Assembly (NCBI RefSeq): GCF_900098925.1
Contig: NZ_LT622357.1
Location: forward strand, 84,169 to 148,168
DNA length: 64,000 bases
Direction of reading: 5' to 3'
Source of the DNA: Bacillus massiliglaciei
GTDB taxonomy: Bacteria; Bacillota; Bacilli; Bacillales; DSM-1321
The translations under genes and the position numbers were made by a program. Below the pieces are notes generated by a model. That model was not told the DNA's origin, did no database searches, and was given only the letters and a program-made list of their open reading frames with translations. Position 1 is the stretch's first letter. Each line of letters starts with the position of its first letter. Below are positions 36,076-44,567 of the stretch, piece by piece.

Positions 36076-36104
36076 ATTATTGCAATAAAACGAAAAATTG
36101 TCAA
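36076..36104 (-). promoter_or_regulatory. Sigma-A promoter of codBA
   Basis: TTGACA (36104-36099) and AATAAT (36081-36076) with 17-base spacing on the minus strand, about 25 bases upstream of the PyrR motif. Confidence 0.85.
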
Positions 36105-36137
36105 TATAAAATTTGATTTGCCTACCCATCCATAGGT

Positions 36138-36581
36138 TCAAGAATGAACATTTTTCGATAAGAATACTAATCGTTCAATCTCTTTAAATCCATTCTTTAA
36201 ATAAAACCGCTCCGCCGGAATCCCTCTGTCAGTTAACAAGGAGAGGCTGGAAATATTATTATCGGCCAGTTCATTTCTCAAAAACTCCAGTAATCTCTTC
36301 CCAGTCCCCTTTCTCTGATACTCCAGACGAACGCACATCTCGTGGATAAAAAACTCATCCCCGCTCCACCACCTTTTTCGAATCCCAAACAAAAAGCCGA
36401 TTACTATTCCCTCTTCTGCAGCAATGATTCCCTTGAATCCAGGCGTATCGATGAAATCGGATAAATACTGACTCGCTCTCTCACAGGTCCAATTGTCATT
36501 CCACGGTTCTCCATCAAATACTTCTACAAAAGTTTCGGTGCATTGCTGAAGGTCTTCATTAGTAAATAACCGAATCTCCAT
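36138..36581 (-). CDS. GNAT family N-acetyltransferase
   Basis: A 147-residue acetyltransferase with the acetyl-CoA loop VRLEYQRKGTGKRLLEFL (motif A, R-x-x-G-x-G/A) and a late AERFYLKNGFKEIERLVF segment. The FVEVFDGEPWNDNW N-terminal segment is like those of small-molecule and aminoglycoside-6'-type GNATs, but the substrate cannot be assigned. The ATG at 36581 has GAGGGA 5 bases upstream. An ATG eight codons earlier has no ribosome site. Confidence 0.85.
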   Translation of the reverse strand: MEIRLFTNEDLQQCTETFVEVFDGEPWNDNWTCERASQYLSDFIDTPGFKGIIAAEEGIVIGFLFGIRKRWWSGDEFFIHEMCVRLEYQRKGTGKRLLEFLRNELADNNISSLSLLTDRGIPAERFYLKNGFKEIERLVFLSKNVHS

Positions 36582-36761
36582 TAAAATCCCTCGTTTCGTT
36601 TTCATGTATTATAACGTTTCTCACCGAGCTTTTAAAAAATGAAACATTTTTTCGTATGACATGCTACTTTTCTGTCTTGGTATTTGATTATAGGAGAAAA
36701 AGGTCAATGAGGCATTCTGCAAATGTGCAAATGTCCATCTGGCGTTCAGGAGGAATACAGA

Positions 36762-37520
36762 ATGAAGAACTTGGTGAATGAAAATAAAATGGTAATTGTC
36801 TATCCAAAGCTTGCGGCCAAGCTCGGGTTAAAGGAAGCCATCGTGCTGCAAACGATTCACTACTGGCTCGAAAGAAGCAGCCATTATATTGACGGCAGAA
36901 CATGGGTGTATAATACTTACCAAGGATGGCACGAACAGCTGCCTTTTTTATCAGCAGAAACCATCAAGCGAACCATCAGGGGATTGGAGAAAAACGGATA
37001 CCTTATTTCCGGCAACTATAACCGGCTGAAGCTCGATAAAACAAAATGGTACACCATCGACTATACGAAACTGAGCGTACTGGATGGCCCAGACACCTCT
37101 CCGTCATGTCAGAATGACACGTCGGATGACTCAGATTCCTGCCCTGGTGAGGAAACAGACACACCAGCAATACCAGAAAGCACTTCAGAAAGTACTTCAA
37201 AAACGACGGACATAAAAAAAATCGAATCAAGAGCAGCCGAGGAGGAACCCGCTCCTTCCTACTCTGAAGACATTCATCTTTTGATTCAGGAAACCTTTCC
37301 ATCCGGACTAAAGGATGATTGGATTCCCATTATCCATCAGATCTTTCACGATTTCCAAAACCGGTTATCCCTCCCTGCCTTCAGGAAAATCCTTTTGGAC
37401 ATTAGCCGGAAAGCAAAGCAGATTCTCATCTTTGAGAAGTATATGCGGAAGTCTGTGCAAAATGCCCTGGCAATTCCTAATAAACAAGTGATTAGAAGGG
37501 AAACTGTAGATGGCAGCTAA
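36762..37520 (+). CDS. Phage/plasmid-type replication protein with winged-helix N-terminus
   Basis: About 252 residues. The N-terminal domain KEAIVLQTIHYWLERSSHY...GWHEQLPFLSAETIKRTIRGLEKNGYL is a winged helix common to phage replication and DnaD-like proteins. A Ser/Thr/Glu-rich linker (residues 118-165) leads to a C-terminal helical domain (FPSGLKDDWIPIIHQIFHDF). AGGAGG lies 7 bases before the ATG at 36762. No other phage genes are near, so it appears to be an orphan or a remnant of an integrated element. Confidence 0.75.
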   Translation: MKNLVNENKMVIVYPKLAAKLGLKEAIVLQTIHYWLERSSHYIDGRTWVYNTYQGWHEQLPFLSAETIKRTIRGLEKNGYLISGNYNRLKLDKTKWYTIDYTKLSVLDGPDTSPSCQNDTSDDSDSCPGEETDTPAIPESTSESTSKTTDIKKIESRAAEEEPAPSYSEDIHLLIQETFPSGLKDDWIPIIHQIFHDFQNRLSLPAFRKILLDISRKAKQILIFEKYMRKSVQNALAIPNKQVIRRETVDGS

Positions 37521-37620
37521 AGAAAGGCATAAACCCGAAAGAAAGCAAGAAAAGTCTATGAATACAAAAGAGCGGGAAGCCCGCTATACGGCTATTTTAG
37601 AGCAGTTAGCTGCCTTATAA
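37510..37620 (+). CDS. Small basic ORF overlapping the replication gene (36 aa)
   Basis: Begins MAAKERHKPERKQEKSMN and continues with a helical REARYTAILEQLAAL end. Its ATG lies inside the last four codons of the replication gene in another frame, with AAGGGA about 9 bases upstream, so translational coupling is possible. Highly charged. No family recognised. Confidence 0.45.
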   Translation: MAAKERHKPERKQEKSMNTKEREARYTAILEQLAAL

Positions 37621-37693
37621 AAAAAGATATAACTAATCTCTCTTTGTAACTAGATGAGTAAAAGAGTTCTCTCTCCATGAAATAGATTGCTAT

Positions 37694-38030
37694 TAATGAG
37701 AATTTTTTGTTCGAATTTTTATAATAAAGAGAAAGGTAAGAATGCCTAATGTCCCACCGATTGTATCAATGAATACATCTTGGACTAAAGGAGTCCTTCC
37801 GCCTGTGTAGTATTGATGAACTTCATCAAAGCTTGCGTAAACAATCACAAATAGTAGGCTGCCTAAAAAGATGAGAAATTTATTCTTAATAAACGTGTTC
37901 CAAACACCGCGTGTTAATAATCCTAAAATAAAAAATATAAAAAGGTGTGCACCTTTCCGAGTAAAAAACTCAAGAAAACCAGATACATCTGCTTGTGTAA
38001 ACGCTAGAATAAAGTTGACAGTTTTCGCTT
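37694..38030 (-). pseudogene. VanZ family protein, 5'-truncated by the IS21 element
   Basis: An open minus-strand frame ending at 37694 encodes the C-terminal ~110 residues of a VanZ-like membrane protein. It includes the signature FLEFFTRKGAHLFIFFILGLL and IVYASFDEVHQYYTGGRTPLVQD with IDTIGGTLGIL. The N-terminal part, including the start, is missing where the insertion sequence begins. No start codon with a ribosome site is visible, so it is probably not expressed as a protein. VanZ relatives are linked to teicoplanin/lipopeptide resistance. Confidence 0.78.
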
Positions 38031-38112
38031 GATTAGATTTTACACTTTTGCTCTATCAACCTCATTCTTTAGTAAAATAGTTGGTGATGTTATTTTACTG
38101 GAGGTTAGGAAT

Positions 38113-39672
38113 TTGGAGGAGAAGTTAGTGTTATACGTAAAGATTCAAGAACTACATAAAAGAAAATTTAAAGTAGCACAAATTGCTAAGGAACTTAAGA
38201 TTTCAAGACCAACTGTCTATAAATATTTAGAGATGACCTTTGATGAAGCAAAAGCGTACACTGAACAGCCTATTGGGAGGAAGAAAAAATTAGATAACTA
38301 TAAAGACTGGATCCTTGCCTGGCTAGAAGAATATCCTCATCTAAGCGGTGCGCAAATTCATGATTGGCTTCTAGAAAGGTATCCCGACCTTGAGGTCGGT
38401 GGAAGTACAGTTAGATCTTATGTGAAAGATATCCGCGAATTCTACCAGATTGAGAAGAAGGTTATCGTACGTCAGTATGAAGCTGTACCTGAGCAACCAA
38501 TGGGGAAACAGTTACAGGTGGATTGGGGAGAAACAAAACAGAAGACAACTGAAAACAAAGAGATTAAATTGTACTTCATTGCCTTTGTACTCGCCCACTC
38601 TAGACACAAATATATGGAATGGCAGGCACGTCCTTTTACGACAAGAGACGCGATCCGATGTCATGAAAATGCATTCCAGTTTTATGGCGGACGAACAGAA
38701 GAAATTGTCTATGATCAGGACCACTTAATCTCAGTAAGTGAGAATGCAGGGCAGCTGCTTTTAACAGGAGAGTTTCAAAGTTATGTAAATGAACGTAAGT
38801 TTAAAGTTCACTTGTGCAGAAGAGCGGATCCGGAATCTAAAGGCATGATTGAAAACGTAGTGAAATACATAAAAGGCAACTTCGCAGACAGTCGAGTATT
38901 CAGCGACATAGAGGATTGGAACGATCGATCATCACAGTGGCTCCAACGTACTGGAAATCAACAGGTTCATCAAACAACGAAAAAAAGACCAGCCGAAGTG
39001 TTCCTCCTGGAAAAGCAACACTTACAGCCAGTCTCTTCGTTACTCTCATATGAAAGTACCAATAACCAAAGTATAACAAGAAGTGTAAGCAAGGACAATA
39101 CGATTCGTTATAAGTCCAACCGTTATTCAGTCCCACTGGGGACTTATCAAACAAATTCTGAGAATAAGGTATTGATTAAAGTTGAGGGTGATGAACAGCA
39201 AACGCTGGTGATCCGAAGGCAAGCAGAAGGTGAAATTATTGCCGAGCATCGTATCAGTCTTGAAAAAGGAAAGCTCATACAAAATCGCCATCATACTCGT
39301 GATCGCTCAAAAGGTATTGAAGAGTTTAAAAAACGTTTAATTTCCTTTTTTGAAGATCAAACACAAGCAGCAACTTATTTTAATGAGATCAGCCAAAGAT
39401 ATCCAAGGTATCGTCGAGACCAGTTCGCAATCATTCAACAGGTGATTGAACAATATCCAGCGCTCATTGATAGTGTGATGACTAAGTGTATGACAGAAAA
39501 GATGTTTAGTGCAAACGATTTTCGTGATATAGCCCATCATATTGACACAATGACTCATGAGCAGGTAACTGAAGTAGAGTTATTAAATACAGGTTCAGCA
39601 AAACATTCTAATATTAAGGTTTCTACCCGATCTCTTACTGCGTATACCAGTTTTTTAGGAGGTAGGACTTAA
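38113..39672 (+). CDS. istA: IS21 family transposase IstA
   Basis: A 519-residue DDE transposase. The N-terminal helix-turn-helix (RKFKVAQIAKELKISRPTVYKYL) binds the ends. The catalytic core has QVDWGETKQ (first Asp), EEIVYDQDHL (second Asp region) and ADPESKGMIENVVKYIKGNF (Glu). The C-terminal Mu-like beta domain (IRYKSNRYSVPLGTYQ) follows. I take TTG 38113 as start because GGAGG is 8 bases upstream. It overlaps istB by one base. Confidence 0.92.
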   Translation: MEEKLVLYVKIQELHKRKFKVAQIAKELKISRPTVYKYLEMTFDEAKAYTEQPIGRKKKLDNYKDWILAWLEEYPHLSGAQIHDWLLERYPDLEVGGSTVRSYVKDIREFYQIEKKVIVRQYEAVPEQPMGKQLQVDWGETKQKTTENKEIKLYFIAFVLAHSRHKYMEWQARPFTTRDAIRCHENAFQFYGGRTEEIVYDQDHLISVSENAGQLLLTGEFQSYVNERKFKVHLCRRADPESKGMIENVVKYIKGNFADSRVFSDIEDWNDRSSQWLQRTGNQQVHQTTKKRPAEVFLLEKQHLQPVSSLLSYESTNNQSITRSVSKDNTIRYKSNRYSVPLGTYQTNSENKVLIKVEGDEQQTLVIRRQAEGEIIAEHRISLEKGKLIQNRHHTRDRSKGIEEFKKRLISFFEDQTQAATYFNEISQRYPRYRRDQFAIIQQVIEQYPALIDSVMTKCMTEKMFSANDFRDIAHHIDTMTHEQVTEVELLNTGSAKHSNIKVSTRSLTAYTSFLGGRT

Positions 39673-40436
39673 TGAACCATACTGTAAAAGAAATACAGGA
39701 TCAATTTCGTCAATTGCGCTTATCTGAAACCGCGGAGGAGCTGCCTCAGCTTCTTCGCAAAGCTGAAAAAACTTCCTGGACCTACTTAGAGTTCTTAGAA
39801 TCTATTACAAGGTATGAACTAGCAAAACGTGAAGCGAAAAGCCTTGAAAAAAGAATGAAGTGGGCGCGCTTCCCTTTCGTGAAATCATTAGATGAGTTTG
39901 AGCTCAAAGGTCAAAACGTTCTTACAGCAAGGCAACTATCACAACTTAGAGAGCTAAGCTGGCTGGAGCAGCAGTACAATTTAATTCTACTAGGCCCTCC
40001 TGGTATCGGAAAAACATACATCGCGATTGGACTAGGACTCGAAGCTGTTAACAGAGGGTTCAATGTCTACTTCGCTACAATGGGAGAACTTGTACAGCTC
40101 TTAAAGACGGAAGAATATCTAAATAAATCAAAAGTCCAACTCAAACGGATGAGAAGCGCTGACTTAGTGATTATCGATGATTTGATGTACATGGCCATGG
40201 ATCAGAGAGAAGCGAACCTATTCTTTCATTTGATTAACCATTTATACGAACGAAGTTCGATAATCCTGACCTCTAATAAAAGTCCAGATGAATGGGGTAA
40301 TTTGATTGGGGATCAAGGTATTACAACGGCTATTTTAGATCGGTTACTTCATCGTGTGGAAGTCATACATGGTGAAGAAAATGAGGAAAGTCATCGTATG
40401 AAGAATAGAAAAAGTATCTTTTCAGCAGAAGTGTAA
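39672..40436 (+). CDS. istB: IS21-like element helper ATPase IstB
   Basis: A 254-residue DnaC/DnaA-related AAA+ ATPase that directs IstA to target DNA. It has Walker A LGPPGIGKTYIA, Walker B LVIIDDLMYMA, and TSNKSPDEWGN with the sensor region IVTAILDRLLHR-like ITTAILDRLLHRVEVI. The start overlaps the istA stop (TAATG). Full length, so the element may still be active. Confidence 0.93.
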   Translation: MNHTVKEIQDQFRQLRLSETAEELPQLLRKAEKTSWTYLEFLESITRYELAKREAKSLEKRMKWARFPFVKSLDEFELKGQNVLTARQLSQLRELSWLEQQYNLILLGPPGIGKTYIAIGLGLEAVNRGFNVYFATMGELVQLLKTEEYLNKSKVQLKRMRSADLVIIDDLMYMAMDQREANLFFHLINHLYERSSIILTSNKSPDEWGNLIGDQGITTAILDRLLHRVEVIHGEENEESHRMKNRKSIFSAEV

Positions 40437-40481
40437 AAAGGAAACGAGCAAAAAGTGTAAAATTCGAATTGACGTCTACAT

Positions 40482-40890
40482 TATAGCGATATCCCCCATC
40501 AAGACGAGCAGGATGGCCGGAAGAAAACTGTTGATCAGGCCATTGGCAAAAGCTCCAGCCATGGCACCGCGTCTTCCTCCTGTCACATTTCCGAATACGC
40601 CGGTTGCTGCCCCTGTAAAGAAATGGGGCACTAGTCCCGGTACAATAACTTTCAGGCCAAGAACCGGAAGCAGGAACATCGAGATGATACCGGCGATAAA
40701 GCTGAACAAAAATCCGATGATCACGGCATTTGGCGCGAACGGGAATATCGTTGGGCAATCAAGGGCAGGCTTCGTGTTCGGTGCAATCTTATCAGCAATT
40801 CCCTTAAAGGCAGGAACAATTTCCGCTATGAGCATCCGCACACCGGCAAGGATAATATAAACCCCTGCAGCAAAGGTGATCGCCTGGATG
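40482..40890 (-). pseudogene. Partial second copy of ulaA (PTS EIIC), truncated at both ends
   Basis: This block matches the intact ulaA at about 29437-29847 over roughly 410 bases, with about 17 differences by eye. Most differences are in the half nearest the IS element; the last 200 bases are almost identical. The frame encodes the middle-to-C-terminal helices ([22 protein letters not shown] to [11 protein letters not shown]). It is then cut by the IS end. Upstream it is fused to an unrelated 27-residue start ([14 protein letters not shown]). It cannot make a functional EIIC. Confidence 0.9.
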
Positions 40891-41085
40891 AATAAATAGT
40901 GATTCACGTGTTTGTAAAAGTATATTCTCAAATCCTTGGCAAATCGTTTAACATTCTCCAATGATTCCATTTTCTACTCTTTTTTCCTGACTATCAAGGC
41001 AAAGTTCAAAGGCATCAACTTTAAGGGCATAAAAAAAGAGAACTCTGGTTGGGTCTTCGATAGGTTAATTGATTTAAAATTTGCT

Positions 41086-42324
41086 TTATTCTTCTGTTAT
41101 TACGTTATTCAGCGCCTTAAGATACCCAAATCCATCTCTCTTGTTCGGCTGGAGACCAGGTCCACCTTCAGCCCATTCTGAAATATTGTAAATAGTCAAA
41201 AATTCCGGCTGTTTATTTTCCCTGATGCTGTGGGTAGCTCTTCTGAGAACAGTTTCAAATAGTTCAGGTGTACTTCCTCGCACCTTCCACTTTGAAGGAT
41301 GCGGGTATTGGCTCTCTGCTGATGTCATTACATTTAATACATTATATTTCTCATTTGGAAAAGCAACAGTGTTTGCATACTTGGAATAACTGTTATCATA
41401 ATTATCTCCATATAAAGTTGAATAGGAACCTCGAAATAGATAAACGCCCTTTCTCTTTAAATTTCCAACCTGTTTTTCATTATAAGATGAGGGAGATATA
41501 ACTAAATTTCGACCCAGTATACAAATACCATCATACCCAAGTTTTTTCATTCTTTCAGCCAAGTAAATAAACCGCACGCCTGAAATTTTTGACCCGTTAT
41601 AATTGTCATAAATCCCTCGAAATGATTCCATATCCCAAACAAAAAATACCGGATACCGCTTTCCGTCTACTTCGTACGTGTATATATTCGGATGCTTCTT
41701 CAAAATGTGATCAATTATAAAATCCTGCTGCGCATTAGCTTCAGACTTTGGGCTATTGCTATCTAACCATAATGAATATTTTAATCTTTGGAAATTTTTC
41801 GTCTTATTCATTAACATATTAACCCAATACATTTTTTCATTTTTTTGATAAAAATTGTTTTTGTTAATTACCCCTGATAAAATTATTCCAGTTACTCCGT
41901 ATTTTACCAGCCAATAACTTTGCCAATCCAGAACGTTAGGATCATCACCTTTGTACCAACCAAGAAGAGGGTGCCTTGAAGGATCATAATTGGGATTATT
42001 TGTATGATTCCAACTCCAATCGTACCATGTGTATGAACCATTAGATTGATTAGAGGCTGAAGCTGTATATTCCAATCCGAAATCATTGTACCAATGGGCT
42101 AAAATATCGACGCCTTGTTTATTATGAGCGGGCGAAGCAATTGGTGCTTTCTTTAATTCGCCAAATTCTAATCTTTTAGGATAAGAGTAAATATCTTCAT
42201 CATTATTTTGCATCACACCTATCTTTTTAATGGGAGTTTTTTTATCATTTGTTTTTTCGAATTTTAACAAAAATAATAATGTAAGCCCACCCAAAATTAA
42301 TGTGACGAGTAAAAGCCTTCTCAA
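41086..42324 (-). CDS. WbsX/GH99-like glycoside hydrolase-fold protein, membrane-anchored
   Basis: About 412 residues, starting at TTG 42324 (AAAGGAGG 7 bases upstream). An N-terminal anchor helix (LLLVTLILGGLTLLFLLKF) precedes an extracytoplasmic domain. That domain shows GVDILAHWYNDFG, HPLLGWYKGDDPNVLDWQSYWLVKYGV and IYNISEWAEGGPG, a pattern like the GH99/WbsX (glycoside hydrolase 71/99-like) proteins of polysaccharide clusters. It may trim or modify the exopolysaccharide outside the membrane. It lies at the distal end of the exopolysaccharide locus. Catalytic residues are not certain. Confidence 0.72.
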   Translation of the reverse strand: MRRLLLVTLILGGLTLLFLLKFEKTNDKKTPIKKIGVMQNNDEDIYSYPKRLEFGELKKAPIASPAHNKQGVDILAHWYNDFGLEYTASASNQSNGSYTWYDWSWNHTNNPNYDPSRHPLLGWYKGDDPNVLDWQSYWLVKYGVTGIILSGVINKNNFYQKNEKMYWVNMLMNKTKNFQRLKYSLWLDSNSPKSEANAQQDFIIDHILKKHPNIYTYEVDGKRYPVFFVWDMESFRGIYDNYNGSKISGVRFIYLAERMKKLGYDGICILGRNLVISPSSYNEKQVGNLKRKGVYLFRGSYSTLYGDNYDNSYSKYANTVAFPNEKYNVLNVMTSAESQYPHPSKWKVRGSTPELFETVLRRATHSIRENKQPEFLTIYNISEWAEGGPGLQPNKRDGFGYLKALNNVITEE

Positions 42325-42382
42325 ACTATTATCCTCCTTTAGAAAAAGCACTTCCCGTAGAAAGCGCCTCTATATTACCAAA

Positions 42383-43837
42383 CTATTTTTTTCTTTTCTT
42401 TTTTTTAGCATCGGATAACTTTTCAGAATTCAACCCTACGCCGCCACATAATAACCCTAATAAAATAAAATAGACTGCTGATGAATTAGGACTTAAAGCT
42501 ACTTCATTAAAAGCTATATTTAAAACAATGGCTAAAAACAATGATAGTCCTAAAACTTTTTCTCTTTTATTTTCTATTAAATTTATGTTTGAATACATAA
42601 ATTTAAAGAAAACGAAGTATAGTATCAATCCGACAATTCCTAATTGTCCCATTATCATCCCGAATCCACTCTCGGTTATTTCTGTTGTTGCTCCATTAGA
42701 GTATAACCCAGCTAGTACCCCTATATTTCCCAACCCTCTGCCTAGTGGATGATTCGGCAATTCTGTAAATGCCGAGAAAAACCCAGTGATATGCAATAAC
42801 GCGCTCATTGTTGAGTGCAACATTGTGTAAGCTAAAAAAACACTGCCAGCCAATCCAGACCCTACTAAGATTAGAAAAAATACTGCCTTTGGAGTATAAT
42901 GCTTACCCCATACAACTAAAAAGACTAATAACCCAAGCAATGCCCCTTTACTAACCGTCAAAGCAGTAGCAATCACCATGAGGAAAGACAAGAACCATTT
43001 TTTCAAATACCAAGCTGCCATAAATCCAAAAAATAAAAAAGTTCCAAGGTTAACAGGATCAGCAAAAGACGAAACCATTCTTCTTATTTGTTCTCCATTT
43101 ATTCTTTCTGATGAGTAATAATTTAAAGGTAGTCCGGAGATAGCGTGTACAGGCAAACCTTTTTTTGTCCAAAGTTCCGCTAAATTTAGAGTGCTCCAAA
43201 TTTCAGGATTTATAAATCTTTCATATATACCAAATAGAAATACAAAAAAAGCGATGAAAGCAATATATTTTAGATATCTTTTTATGACAGTAGATTTATA
43301 GGCCAATAAACCAATTAGAAAAAATAACATTGGGTTAACAATATTTCTCAGTGAAGCCATTCCAGACATTGGATCTGACCTAAAAAGCACCATAGTAGCA
43401 ATTGAATAGCCTATAAGTGCTACTAAAATAATTGTATTTTTTTTAATAATATTTTTACTAACTAAGGTTTTTTGTATGAAATAAATAAACATGCAAAGCA
43501 GCACAGAAAACCCAAAATTAATTACAACTAATATTTGTAATTGCATAGAGCTTAAATAAGGAGTGATAATTCCTAAATAAATATTTTGGGTGGCGGAAAT
43601 AAATATAGGAATCGCAAGATAAAAAGACAGCTCTCTTGTTGCTACATAATAAAATTCGAAAATAAAAATACTGAAAAATAACAACAAACACAATCCTATA
43701 AATAATATTTGGGCATTGGAATCAAATACAACGGAAGATAGAAGTATTGCAATCAAAAAAAATAAAAATGTCATCATAGAAAAAAGATCAATGTTTCTAT
43801 GACTCAAGTTCACTTTGTTGGTTAAATCTCTTTGCAT
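42383..43837 (-). CDS. O-antigen ligase/Wzy-type polysaccharide polymerase
   Basis: About 484 residues with 11-13 predicted membrane helices and a large extracytoplasmic loop rich in polar residues (FINPEIWSTLNLAELWTKKG...RINGEQIRRMVSSFADPVNLG). It ends with the RGLGNIG and ESGFGMIMGQLGIVGLILY segments of the Wzy_C family. It should polymerise undecaprenyl-linked repeat units on the outer face of the membrane. The ATG at 43837 has GGAG 8 bases upstream. Strongly AT-rich, like its neighbours. Confidence 0.82.
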   Translation of the reverse strand: MQRDLTNKVNLSHRNIDLFSMMTFLFFLIAILLSSVVFDSNAQILFIGLCLLLFFSIFIFEFYYVATRELSFYLAIPIFISATQNIYLGIITPYLSSMQLQILVVINFGFSVLLCMFIYFIQKTLVSKNIIKKNTIILVALIGYSIATMVLFRSDPMSGMASLRNIVNPMLFFLIGLLAYKSTVIKRYLKYIAFIAFFVFLFGIYERFINPEIWSTLNLAELWTKKGLPVHAISGLPLNYYSSERINGEQIRRMVSSFADPVNLGTFLFFGFMAAWYLKKWFLSFLMVIATALTVSKGALLGLLVFLVVWGKHYTPKAVFFLILVGSGLAGSVFLAYTMLHSTMSALLHITGFFSAFTELPNHPLGRGLGNIGVLAGLYSNGATTEITESGFGMIMGQLGIVGLILYFVFFKFMYSNINLIENKREKVLGLSLFLAIVLNIAFNEVALSPNSSAVYFILLGLLCGGVGLNSEKLSDAKKKKRKK

Positions 43838-43870
43838 ATAGTTAACTCCATTTTCTCTTATTTTTTCCAT

Positions 43871-44514
43871 TCCTTACTAACTTAGCTAAAATTATATTAG
43901 TAAGGGATTAGGTTCCACTCAATACTATCATATTTTTGTCAACTTTATTCAAAAATTTTTCGCTCTATCCCCAACTTCTAGTGATTTTGTTGTTTCCTTT
44001 TTTTCCGTTCTGTTTTCTTTCTTCTTTTCGAATAGTCCATAACATTCCGGCACTAAAACATGTAAGAAAAAAGCCATTCCGTTCCATAATACAGCTCCTA
44101 TTGTTATTTTATTATAACTCCTTACTGAATGAGATGTGTTTTTATACAATAAGTCCTATCATATTTTCCATGTTGTGCCTGTCCACCAAATTAGTTTTAA
44201 AAATGAGGAAGAAAATAAATGACACCGTTTCCTTATATTTAGTTAGTATTTTGAAGAGCTAAGGACTTTAATATGACGTCAATTAACTCATATTAGTTTC
44301 GCTATGGGGAATAAAATATTTTTTATGATATTCTCTGGTTAGAAATAGGAATCCAGTCTATTCAATGCTCATAGGATAGAGGAACGATTCACCTCAAAAA
44401 AACGATTTTGATACATTAAATATATGATCGAGAGTTGGTAATTATCTATATTCTGTAAAAAATCCACTTGATGTCTAATCACCCTAAATATTTAATAAAA
44501 ATTGTCGGTCTATT
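43871..44514. other. AT-rich gene-free stretch
   Basis: I see no supported gene. Short open frames on both strands lack ribosome sites and have compositions expected of AT-rich noncoding DNA. It separates the wzy-WbsX pair from rfbB, whose terminator-like hairpin borders it on the right. It may contain a promoter for the wzy gene, but none is convincing. Confidence 0.5.
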
Positions 44515-44567
44515 AATTTAAAATTATATCCCTGTTGAAGTAACCAACAGGGATATAATTTTAAATT
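44515..44567 (-). terminator. Terminator-like hairpin at the end of rfbACDB
   Basis: A 23-base perfect inverted repeat (44515-44537 with 44545-44567) with a 7-base loop. The core is ATATCCCTGTTG and its complement, and the lower stem is A/T only, giving a T-rich 3' side on the minus strand. It overlaps the rfbB stop codon by two bases. Confidence 0.8.

Larger units (their letters stand above)
38030..40480 (+). mobile_element. IS21-family insertion sequence
   Basis: About 2.45 kb with istA and istB overlapping at TAATG. Imperfect inverted repeats lie near the ends: TTTTACACTTTTGCTC at 38038-38053 and GAGCAAAAAGTGTAAAA at 40446-40462. The outermost bases are uncertain; TG at 38030 and CA at 40480 are the best candidates. 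No target duplication can be seen. The left flank is a VanZ remnant and the right flank a fragment of a ulaA copy, so a rearrangement followed insertion. Confidence 0.85.

Noticed and set aside
35866..36120. Purine riboswitch upstream of the cytosine permease
   Set aside because: No purine-aptamer core was found; the leader instead matches the PyrR motif followed by an intrinsic terminator.
38005..38056. Exact left terminus and target duplication of the IS21 element
   Set aside because: The outermost bases do not align well with the right end and no duplicated 4-8 base target is visible, so I give approximate ends only.
40890..41085. Possible gene 5' end fused to the ulaA fragment ([14 protein letters not shown]...)
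   Set aside because: Only about 27 codons of unrecognised sequence joined in frame to truncated ulaA; most likely a chance fusion at the rearrangement junction.
43936..44262. Two short frames on opposite strands (108 and 66 codons) in the AT-rich gap
   Set aside because: No ribosome sites, low-complexity Phe/Leu/Ser or Lys/Glu composition, no family resemblance.
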